Source: Annona cherimola
Taxonomy: Eukaryota > Streptophyta > Magnoliopsida > Magnoliales > Annonaceae
Assembly (NCBI GenBank): GCA_030490835.1
Contig: CM059971.1
Coordinates: 7,320,938-7,384,937, forward strand
DNA: 64,000 bases
Direction of reading: 5' to 3'
In this document: positions 45,655 to 55,059 of the stretch, piece after piece
Position numbering within the stretch: the first letter of the stretch is position 1
Layout: each line of letters begins with the position of its first letter
Notes under the pieces: model-generated
Told to the model about the DNA's origin: nothing
Database searches by the model: none
Seen by the model: only the letters and a program-made list of their open reading frames with translations
Translations under genes and position numbers: made by a program

Positions 45655-45787
45655 CTGTCGTGGGAGTTTACAATTTCCGGTCTTGTGGTATGAGTTTAGA
45701 AAAAAATTGCTTCCATAGTGTAAGAGTATGCATATGCTCCATTGTAATATTAGTTGTTATGATGTGTATATAAAATATTAAAAAAGA
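45655..45787 (+). mobile_element. 5'-truncated SINE of the 7619 family
   Basis: Tail-half match: TTGTGGTATGAGTTTAG, AAAATTGCTTCCATAGTG, GTAAGAGTATGCATATGCTC, then ATTGTAATATTAGTTGTTATGATGTGTATATAAAATATT and A-rich end. No tRNA-like head. Confidence 0.55.
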
Positions 45788-46124
45788 ATGAATTTAGATT
45801 CGAGATGGGAAAAAGTAGGGTAAGATGGGCCCGAAATAGAATATGTAGGAGCTCTTTTAAATTGAATACGTGCACGGTAGATCAGAATAGGAGACGCTCG
45901 ACCGAGCTGCACACCTGGGTAAAGTGTCTCCCAAGAAATTCAAAATCACAACCGAATACTCCTAAAAGTCTTTTTCTTATTTCAAAAATTTTAAACTAAA
46001 AATTACGTTGTCTATTCATTGCTGTATGAAATTATAAATTGATTTCGCAGTTCATAGAAAAGCAACACGAAGGCTGAGCATTCAGAAGCATGATTGTATG
46101 ATTATGATGTATATTAGGTTAAAA

Positions 46125-46480
46125 TATAGTATTAATTTATTTTTATAATTAATTATAATTTTTTATTTTTCTTCATAAACATATTTGTTTAAGTGTATTT
46201 AATATATATTCAAATTTTTGCCATTTTACAACACTTTTAATATTTATTTTTGATTTTTTAATAATAATCAATTTCAAGGGCATTTAAGCCATTTTATCCC
46301 ATAAAAGAATAATTTTTAAAAATAAAAAATAAATATATAAAAGTATTATAAAATGGTAAAACTTTGTAAATAGATTGAATACACTTAAATAAACATGTTT
46401 ATGAAGAAAAATAAAAACTAACTAATTATAAAAATAAAGAAATATTGTATTTTATCCTAAAATACATCATAATATATAAA
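46125..46480. mobile_element. Fold-back element, GATGTATTTTAGG-armed, copy 1
   Basis: Left TGATGTATATTAGGTTAAAATATAG, right (reversed) TGATGTATTTTAGGATAAAATACAA. The centre palindrome is around GGGCATTTAAGCCATTTTATCCC. Two more members lie at 50565 and 51256. Confidence 0.62.
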
Positions 46481-46499
46481 TTCGGACTCCTATGAAATA

Positions 46500-47090
46500 C
46501 ACAATGTGTAAAAGATGTGACTAAAAAGAAAGATATTGTATAACAGCAAGCCATTTTATACCATATGCATGAGAAACATGGCATGAAGGTTGAAATAAAT
46601 AATATCCACCCTCTTAGGATGTATCATCACAAGAATATTAAAATTTTATTATGATTTGAGGGTGGATAAGAAACTTTTTAAAAAAATTATATAGTACATA
46701 AAAGATTTCAAGATATCAATTTTGGCATCGTAACTAAATATGTGTTGATGAATATTATAATCTGTAAATGGTCTATGAATTAAAAAGTTTTATAGGAAAT
46801 GGAAAAATAACTATTTCCAGAATGTCCCTTTTATACAAATCTTTCTTTCCAATACTTATATATGTATATATGATCTAAGTATTTTTTTTAATTTACACAT
46901 GAGTATACTATTTTTTAATCAAATTTGGCCCATCTACATATTTAATTTCGATAAAACTTGATCTCATAGTGAAACAAGTGATGTGATGAAATGGATTGAA
47001 ATTACAAATCATTAATATCTTAAACATTGAGGGGTTTTCATAAAAAAATCATCGAGGGGTTATATAGAACTGAAGCTAAACCTTTTTCTC
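46500..47090. repeat. Dispersed AT-rich element, degraded copy
   Basis: Contains ATGAGAAACATGGCATGAAGG then TTATAATCTGTAAATGG, and on the right AATTTCGATAAAACTTGATCTCATAG and GGTTATATAGAACTGAAGC, similar in order to 44450-45405. Ends are not resolved. Confidence 0.4.
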
Positions 47091-47939
47091 TACAAATGTT
47101 TGTTTTAAACGGGTGTTTGCATATAGTCGTACAAACTTATATAATTATTTTTATCAATTACACTTTTAAATTTTTCTAACCGCAAATTAGACCTCATGCT
47201 TTTCATATTGTCAAAATTTACCTTGCCGAATGTCAATAACTAACAATTAAACACTCGGGCCAATTTTTCATCAAAAAAGTATTAGGGCCAATTTTGCAAA
47301 CAACACAAGCTAAATGGTCAATTTTACAAAATTTCAAAAGACCTAAAATGTAAATTTACGAATTCAAAAGGTTAATTTTGCAAATATTCCATAGATATTT
47401 TTATTTTTTATTTTTTGGAAATCTAGTAATCAAGGTTAGAATTTAGTTTTCAACCCATTTGCTGGGCTTTTTTGGAGATTCTATTAGGCGATGCGCATCA
47501 CAACACTCTATATGGCGTTTTGATTTATCTATATATCTAGCTTTCCATACAACAATAGCCATCTTTTATATATTTTTATTTAATATACAATTCTTTAACT
47601 TTTCTTTATTTGTTTTTCTTTTTTATGTGGGCACACATATTATATATATATATATAACTTATGGGTTTTTAAAATGGATTTAAACCTTACTTTTAGAAAT
47701 GGTATAAGTCAAAAATTAAAATGATTTTTGGTTTCTGATTAAAATAAGTAATGCTTGTCTATGACTGTAATTTTACTTTTCTTTGATAACATTGGACAAG
47801 ACACACCCTAAGCTGTTTGAAATTGGGTAATTCACGCTTGCATCAAGCCATTTGATCAACTATTTTTGTCCATTTTCCTCCTGATGAGATTTGGTCTCCG
47901 GTAATTCTCAACTGTACCTTGTGGTACTCTTTTAAAATG
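47091..47939. other. Intergenic; contains a dispersed repeat also at 61260-61435
   Basis: Positions 47210-47395 (ACTAACAATTAAACACTCGGG, GGGCCAATTTTGCAAACAAC, AAGGTTAATTTTGCAAA) match 61300-61430 (GAACAGCGCAAGC, GGGCCAACTTTGCAGAA, AAGATTAATTTTGCAAAAC). No gene is recognised. Confidence 0.45.
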
Positions 47940-49260
47940 ATTTTATGCATGCAGATTTATAAAATATGAATCTTATTCTTAACTCTATTTTTATTTAAAA
48001 ACTTAAATTCTAATCTTTCTTGTAAAAATCGAGTTTATATTAGTTTTGAGTTGGAGTTTAGGTCAATAAATTTTCATTTGATTGAAGAGTGACAAGTTCA
48101 ACTTTTCATATAAATCCACAATAATAACAAATTATGTAATAAAAACAGTAATAGATAGCCTAATTAATCTTTAATAAAATATACATATATAATATATTTC
48201 TACAAGAAAGTTTAACCTTTCAATATAAGATGAAGGAATAAAATCTAACAAATTTAAAAGTAAATAATATAAATATAAAGATAGATGTAAGCAAAAAATA
48301 TAATTTTTCTATAATAGAAGTTTGACATGACAAACATGTGTACAAACATAAATATAAATAATAAAAGATATATAAATATAAAAAAATATTATTTAAATAT
48401 TATGTATATAATATATTTTATATTAAGTGTGTGTTTGGTAGTAAGAAAAAAATGTCAAGTTAAAACTACTCTATTTTAATTTTTTCTTGTCTTCCTACAC
48501 AACTACATTACTTTTCAATCGTTTTTACATAATTACCTATACAACTAAACTATTTATTTTAACTTTATTTTTTACTCGTCATCGTTACCAAGATAATATC
48601 ACAGCGTTTTCTTCCAATTTAAAAATTTTTACACTAAAAATTTTTATTCAAAAATTTTATCGCTTTTCAAATATATCCTAAATATAAAAATAAAAATTAG
48701 GTTCAGATTTGCTTGAATCCTAACCTTAACCTTAATAACTAATTGAGTTTTTGGGTTCGAGTTCTTTAGCCTTGGGCTGTAGAAGGCAAGCTTAAGCACT
48801 GCATTGAGTTTAGCCTTGGGCTTTAGAAGACAAGCTTAAGCACTGCATTGAGTATAATGGGCCTGTTTTGGAGTTCAAGGTAAAGGAAGTTGCACCACTG
48901 TTTAGAGAATTGAAATGGTTAAATGGATTATTTAGGATTATACAATTGGATTGACCGGATTGAATGAGATACCATTCAGATGAGAAATGGAAATGAAAAT
49001 TTATATTAAAAATGAGAATAAGTAATATTGAAAATGAAAGTTGAAAAGGGATTATTTAGGATTATACAATTAGATTGAAGGAGATATGAGTTAGATGAGA
49101 AAGGGAAATGATAAATTATATTAAAAATGAAAAAAGTAATATTAAAAATTTTAAAAAAAGAGAAGATGTCATTTATTGGAAAATGAAAAATTTGTGCTGG
49201 GAATTTTTTTTTAAAAAAAATTGGAATGAAAAATTATAGCATCTCATTCTCGTCCCATAT
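47940..49260. repeat. Segmental duplication, copy D2
   Basis: Colinear with 40840-41745 but carrying a MITE (48427-48678) and two internal tandem duplications. One is a unit of about 45 bp with TAGCCTTGGGCT and CAAGCTTAAGCACTGCATTG (48768-48856). The other is a unit of about 110 bp starting GGATTATTTAGGATTATACAATT (48935-49150). No gene is seen. Confidence 0.65.
48427..48678. mobile_element. Tourist-like MITE with a related empty site at 41296
   Basis: The insert GTGTGTGTTTGG...CAAATATATCC is flanked by TAA on both sides (48424-48426, 48679-48681). The paralogous position in copy D1 reads TTATGTTAAATATAAAAATAAAA with a single TAA and no insert. Confidence 0.88.
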
Positions 49261-50044
49261 CTCCCCATCCTCCGAACTTTGGTAGAAGACTGCTTTGGAG
49301 AAATAAACTCACTAGCACATTTGGGCATCTGCTCCCAAAACCATCAAAGATTCAATGCTATTGCTAGCTATTAATTCTTTTTTATTTTTTAAGGCTCGAC
49401 TCTTGTCTAATTAGTTTCTTGACTTACACTCGCGAACTTGTCTTCGTCTTTTAAATTTCTTTATTAATTTTTGTCGTCTTACATTGTAGACTTTTTATCT
49501 TCCACGCTAACATGCATTGCAATACAGCTAGATATTTATACCATCCCATTTCTCATTTCTCATTTTTCATTTCCTATTTCCCATCTCGGTTCCCCATTTC
49601 CGTCTAGCTATATCACTGTTTTCCATCTCAACCTCTTTTTTTATTTTTTATTTTCTTTTTATTCCAATCTTCGTTGGCAACTGGAAATGCAGCTATAGTT
49701 CACCCGAACTGTTCATCAGCAACTGTTGAAGGCTTTAGATTTTCACCCTACATTCGTCGATCAGGTATAATATCTATTTTAGTTCGTGAGATATTTTTTA
49801 TTTCATTTGTCAGATTTTCTACTCTGCATTTTCTGCGCTACATCCTGTGATTCTGTAACATCTGTTTTAATTTTTGAAATTTTTTCCACGTTATTGTCGG
49901 CAACTGTTAATTTAGGCTCGACATATTTTCTCTCAGTATCATTGTTTGCGAGCTTTAAGCCGTTAACGCTGCCTTCTTTCTATATTTTTCTTTTACTGCC
50001 TCAGTAAAATGTTGAAGCATTCGATCTTTAAAAGAATCTAATCC
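49261..50044. other. Intergenic, nothing recognised
   Basis: Pyrimidine-rich CATTTCTCATTT/CATTTCCTATTTCCCAT repeats lie at 49545-49600. Frames at 49471-49698 and 49786-50007 show no domain. Confidence 0.4.
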
Positions 50045-50500
50045 TATGCACATGGGCACGCTTAGGTTTGATGTACTTAGGTGTATTTAACTTATTTTTT
50101 AATTTTTTATAAAAATATTAATTTAAGTATATTTAACATGTATATTAATTTTTATCATTTTTGGAGATTTTTCATTTAAGTTCGAAGTACTTAGGTGTAT
50201 TTAACTTATTTGTTATTATTTTTAAATCTTTTGTACAAATGCTAATCTAAGTGTATTTAACACGCCTATCAATTTTTTATCGTTTTGTAGATTTTTAAAA
50301 TTGGCGACATTTTAATAATTTGAAATTACCAAATGTCATTGATTCTAAAAATCTCAAAATGATAAAAATTGATACATGTATTAAATATACTTAGATTAAT
50401 AGTTGTGTAAAAAAAATTTAAAAATAATTAAAAAAACGAGCATTTGTACTTGAGCGCGTCGAGCTTAAGTGCACCTAGGTGCATGAAATCAGAATCCATG
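50045..50500. mobile_element. Fold-back element with a partly duplicated left arm
   Basis: The left arm CTTAGG(T)...GTACTTAGGTGTATTTAACTTATTT occurs twice (about 50070 and 50188). The right arm is GCTTAAGTGCACCTAGGTGCATG. The core AATCTAAGTGTATTTAACACG / TATTAAATATACTTAGATT is shared with the family. Confidence 0.55.
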
Positions 50501-50564
50501 CTTAAATTTAGTATAGATATGGTAAACATGTAAATTCTTAAAAGAAACCTGATTATATATATTG

Positions 50565-50925
50565 TGATGTATTTTAGGTTAAAATATATTATCCATTTAT
50601 TTTATTCTTCTTCGCAAACATGTTCCAAGTGTATTTAATCTATTTTCATCAAGAAATAGTATTTAATTCATATACCATAATTTCTCATTTTATAATACTT
50701 TTATATATTTATTTTGATTTTTTTAAAAAAACAATGGTTTTAGGGGCATTTAAGACATCTTTCACCCCTTAAAAAACTTATTTTAAAAAGAAAAATAAAT
50801 ATTTAAAAATTCTATAAAATGTCAAAACTTGGTATATATATTGAATGTATTTTGGAAAATATGTTACGAATAAAAAAATATAATTAATATAAAAATTAAT
50901 GAATAATATATTTTAGCCTAAAATT
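50565..50925. mobile_element. Fold-back element, GATGTATTTTAGG-armed, copy 2
   Basis: Left GTGATGTATTTTAGGTTAAAATAT, right (reversed) ATGATAATTTTAGGCTAAAATAT, with the GGGGCATTTAAGACAT centre. Colinear with 46125-46480. Confidence 0.6.
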
Positions 50926-51255
50926 ATCATGATATACATAATCAAGCTCCTTGAAATTATAACTTCTAATCCACAGTGTTAACATGATCCATTGTTGAAT
51001 AAAGATTAATTTAAGTAGCATCAAATGAGATATTTGAAAAATATTGTTAAGGACGAGTCGACATTGAACCTCTGTGACCTGCTCCAATTCTCATCTACTC
51101 AAATTCTCATCTATAGCATAACCATTTTTTCTCTCTTTCTCTCTTTATTTTCTTTCTTTAATGGTTTTCGAATATCATTTCTTTTTTCATTATTTTGAAA
51201 TTCATTTTCTTCATCTACTACAAGAATATTTCTAATGGAAAGAGATTACACAGAT

Positions 51256-51430
51256 CATGATGTATTTTAGGTTAAAAAACATCATTCGTTTATTTTATTT
51301 TATTTTTAATTTTTTAATTTTTTTCGTAAACATATTTTTGAAAACACAATTATTCCATATACCAAGTTTTATCATTTTACGATAAATATTTATTTTTATT
51401 AATGTATTTTTGAAAACGTAATTAGTCTAG
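51256..51430. mobile_element. Fold-back element, GATGTATTTTAGG-armed, half copy
   Basis: Left arm ATGATGTATTTTAGGTTAAAAAACATCATTCG and part of the core are present. The inverted half is missing and the sequence runs directly into the hairpin at 51437. Confidence 0.5.
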
Positions 51431-51436
51431 AGTCCG

Positions 51437-51476
51437 GATCTTTTCAGACCGGTCTGAAATCCGGTCTGAAAAGATC
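51437..51476. repeat. Perfect 16-bp inverted repeat with 8-nt loop
   Basis: GATCTTTTCAGACCGG (51437-51452) and CCGGTCTGAAAAGATC (51461-51476) are exact reverse complements around TCTGAAAT. The arm resembles the terminal GATC(C)TTTT of the 43454 element. It may be an extreme deletion derivative of a fold-back element. Confidence 0.85.
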
Positions 51477-51655
51477 ACCGGGCCATAATAATGCTCTCAA
51501 CATGGAGAAACATCTCCTATACTTAGTACCCAACGCTAGGGGACATTTTTCCATACTCATGGGAGTGAGAAGGGTCAACACAACAACCTCTAGGCACTGG
51601 ACCACCATGCATACCAGCACGGCATGACGCTGGTCGTGCAAATCGAGACATGTTT

Positions 51656-51910
51656 TTTTTTTTTTAATTAATATATATATATATACCATGACAATTCATA
51701 TATTATAATAAAATACATTCATAATCATCACAAAATGAAGGAAATTTTTTGTAACACCTCCACGCTAGGAAAGAATATGTATACTCTCACAACAAGGGGA
51801 GACTATACACGCCGCCCTTATTTCTTGGGGAAGAGGGACATTTTTCGAACACATGACCTCATGCAAACAGTTTATACGGCGTTACCACTGTGCAGCTCGG
51901 GCAGTCACCA
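51656..51910 (-). mobile_element. Full-length tRNA-derived SINE, minus strand
   Basis: On the minus strand, head box A CTGCACAGTGGTAACGCC and box B GGTCATGTGTTCGAAAAATG have tRNA-like spacing. The tail ATGAATGTATTTTATTATAATATATG ends in an A-run (T at 51652-51664 on this strand). Flanks AATCGAGACATGTTT (51641-51655) and AATGGAGAGATGTTT (51911-51925) match at 13 of 15 positions. Same family as 7619-7950. Positions 51490-51640 just beyond may hold another degraded SINE. Confidence 0.78.
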
Positions 51911-52239
51911 AATGGAGAGATGTTTGATTGAAGTGATTTGCTGAATTTTTTTTTTATTTTTTTTATGATATATTACAATATCTCAGGTGGTAGTACAATC
52001 AAGCTCTGAAATTTTATTTTATTTTTGATAGAAAGTGATTTGCTGAAATTTAAACTAACACTCATGTCTATTATGTCATAGTAGTTAGAATTTCATTATT
52101 AAAAAAAACTTTAATTATTTTTTAAGACATATAAATTCCATGCAAATTTCCCCTGGATTTCATGCATATTCATACGAGGGAATGACTAACAACAAACTTT
52201 TTACCACATGAGTTGTATACTTTTTTTTTTTTTTTTTTT

Positions 52240-52815
52240 ACATTACGCGAAGTTGTTTTTTGCGAACCCCTCTTATTTTTAAATTCGATGTAAATATACA
52301 ACTTGTAAAGTGTGTAACTTCTGAGTAAATATAACACTTGAAAATATAATTATGTTTAAAAATAAAAAAACTAACTAACCTTTTCTGTAGGAGAATATTG
52401 TATCAAATGAAAAGTTCAAAAAAATAATAATTCAATTTATGCTATTCACCTCTTGAACCGATGTCCAAATGACTAAAGCAAATGGCTTGAAAATTGAAGG
52501 ACCGAATCTCCTGTGGCTGGAAATTTGTATTTATTTTATTTTATTATTTCCATTTAACTAACAAGGGATTAATTATTTTAATTTTCACAATAAATATGTA
52601 ACAGAAATTACAATTTACGTGACTATTAATTAAAGGGCAAGATAGCAGTCAGATAACAAAAGTAAATACATTAATGTCTTAGGGGTGCGATTTGGGCCAA
52701 ATAAATTTTCACGTGCCTTAATAGTATGCCACCTTATCCGTAGCATTATTATAAGGACGGAGCTGTCCTCTTTGCTTATCTTATTTAATGGGGCCCAAAT
52801 AATGCTCTGATTTAG
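52240..52815. repeat. Duplicated segment, copy E1
   Basis: Colinear with 60575-60985: TATAACACTTGAAAATATAATTA, AACTAACTAACC.TTCTG.AGGAGAA, TATGCTATTC.C.TCTTG, CATGCCTTAATA.TCTGCCACCTTA-type and CCGTAGCATTATTA. About three quarters similar by eye. The young copia element sits between the two copies. E2 lies upstream of the CNL gene. Confidence 0.62.
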
Positions 52816-54221
52816 CACATTGTTCTCTTAGTATAAAGGTGGGATGATTACTAATAGGAAGTTCATTTATAGTATTTTGTTAAATTTTGAAAAATATCAT
52901 TCAGATTGTCTTAGATATTTTTGAAATGATAATTATTTAATTTTACTAAACAATCAATGACCGAAATCATGTTGATTCAATGAAATTATTTCATAAGAAA
53001 TTCTAATGAGATTTATCGGCATTTAATTAGTGTTGGGATGAAAGACATATATGTTGAAAATATGAGGAAAACTAGCTAAATCTATATTTTGATGATTAAA
53101 CAAATCAATTTGAGTATGTCTTGGCTACTAACAAGTTTGTGAAATGTTTAAGGAATACACATCTGAAGAAAATCAAGATAGGAAGGCCAAGTCGATCCCC
53201 AAGTCGACTCCATGATCGACTTCAAACATGCAAAAACGTCCAGAGCTGAAATGGGAGGAAGAGCTAGTGAAGTCGCAAGTGAAGTCGACTCCACATGCGA
53301 CTTGGGTAGCCAAGTCGCAGACGAAGTCGACTCCAGCATCGACTTCAACGAGCCAAAAATGTCCAGCGTTGAATGTTGGGACACGGAGCTGCCAAGTCGC
53401 AGCCCAAGTCGACTCCAGGTGCGACTTGGGTGAAGTTGCGAACGAAGTCGACCCCAATGTGCGACTTGAAGAATTCAAGGCTCAAAGATGGAAAGCTAGC
53501 TTCTTTCAATGATCAAAGTTGCAAAATCAAGTTTATCAAGTTCAAAGCTTGGTTTCAAATTCAAGTGCAAACCAAGATCAAATCAAGTTTCAAGACAAGA
53601 ACATCAAGCATGGTCCAAGATGATTCAAGTCATGAAGATCAACATTAATCTACCATGCAAGTCTCCCAAGCAAGCAAGATCTCCAAAACCAAGAAGAAGC
53701 AAAGTCAAGCTTCTAGAAATTGCAAATCATGGAGCTAATGCAATCAAGGCACAAGGAAAAAGTGCTATAATCAAGGAATGAAGATAAGCAAGTTGAAGAA
53801 AAGATTTCCAAGTTCCAAAGTTCAGAAAAATCAACTGCCGAGGTGAAGTCGCACCCCAAGTCGACTCCACCTGCGACTTGGGTCAAGTCTGAAGCCAAGT
53901 CGACCTAACCTGGAACTTGAAGTCGCCACAGGAAGTGAAGTCGCGAAGCCAAGTCGACTCCAGACTGCGACTTGGGTGAAGTCGCAAAGACAAGTCGACT
54001 TCATGATCGACTTCAATCGAGGAAAAACTTCCAGCGTTGAAAACTGAAGACCGAAGTCTGCGAAGTCGCACCCGAAGTCGACTCCGTCAGCGACTTGGGT
54101 GAAGTCGCACCCGAAGTCGACTCCACCTGCGACTTGGGTCGCAACGGTCGGATTTATTTTCGAACGTTGGCGCATTAAATGCGCACCACCTACTCACTAA
54201 CGTTCGGATTCCCTCCAAGAT

Positions 54222-54229
54222 TATAAATA
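54222..54229 (+). promoter_or_regulatory. LTR TATA box
   Basis: TATAAATA in the context AGATTATAAATAGAACTC, the only strong TATA in the 3' half of the LTR. Transcription would start about 30 nt downstream and define the R region. The same sequence is at 59735-59742 in the 3' LTR. Confidence 0.6.
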
Positions 54230-54550
54230 GAACTCATTGTGAACGAGGGAGTAAGAAGAGGATCATTAAGTGAGCATAACTCATATCCATAAGAGCTTCA
54301 AAGAGATCAAATCACTCAAGGAGGAAGAATTGTGTTTCAAGTTGCAAGAGCTACATTCAGAAACTTCAGAGCCATCATCTACAAATTCTTCCCTGCGCTA
54401 AATCGTTTCTACACACCTGTAAAGTGTAGTTTATTTTCATTGTTCTATTTGTTGTGTTGAACTTGATTTAGCTTGCGTAGCTAAGATCAAGGGATAGCAA
54501 AGTAGTGTGTGATTGGAGTGTGACTCGTCACCTACTTGTGCTAGTTGTTG

Positions 54551-54750
54551 ATGCCCCCTAGAGCTAGAATCTAGAAGAGAGCAAGAGGCTCTGGTTGAAT
54601 ATGCCCCCTAGAGCTAGAATCTAGAAGAGAGCAAGAGGCTCTGGTTGTATATGCCCCATAGAGCTAGAATCTAGAAGAGAGCAAGTGGCTCTAGTTGTAT
54701 ATGCCCCCTAGAGCTTTGAATCTAGAAGAGAGCGGTGACTCTAGTTGTAT
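54551..54750 (+). repeat. Four 50-bp tandem repeats in the LTR
   Basis: The unit ATGCCCCCTAGAGCTAGAAT, CTAGAAGAGAGCAAG and GGCTCTGGTTGTAT repeats at 54551, 54601, 54651 and 54701 with few changes. It is duplicated at 60064-60263 in the 3' LTR. Confidence 0.9.
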
Positions 54751-55013
54751 TCGCGGAATACAATAGTGGAACCCAAGTCACAAGGAGTGTGAGCTTGGAA
54801 GAGTGGAGTAGGGAGGTTGCCCGAACCACTATAAAATCCTTGTCTACTTGCTTTTATTTCTGCTCTCTTTATTACTTTGCTTTCCATTCAGTTTCTTCAT
54901 TCAAGGGGATTAACTCTACAAGGGGTTAAGTTTTTAAGTTACCAAAGAAATTTTTAAGAACCCAATTCACCCCTCCCCTCTTGGGTTTTGCCATCTATTC
55001 GGGACCCAACAAG

Positions 55014-55025
55014 TGGTATCAGAGC
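55014..55025 (+). other. Primer binding site (initiator tRNA-Met)
   Basis: TGGTATCAGAGC begins two bases after the LTR ends at 55011. This is the standard plant copia primer site for minus-strand DNA synthesis. Confidence 0.9.
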
Positions 55026-55059
55026 AGGTCTTTGAATTGAACCAAAGAGATCCAACCAT

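Larger units (their letters stand above)
53052..55011 (+). repeat. 5' LTR (1,960 bp)
   Basis: TG...CA bounded. U3 holds two blocks (about 53190-53470 and 53840-54140) packed with GAAGTCGACTCC and TGCGACTTGGGT words that are complementary to one another. A TATA box follows at 54222, and four 50-bp repeats lie in the presumed R/U5 part. Short frames across it are not genes. Confidence 0.93.

Noticed and set aside
53148..54175. Several frames of 60-114 codons in the LTR, repeated at 58661-59688
   Set aside because: They come from the GTCGACT/GCGACTT modules and appear in many frames and both strands; LTR sequence, not genes.
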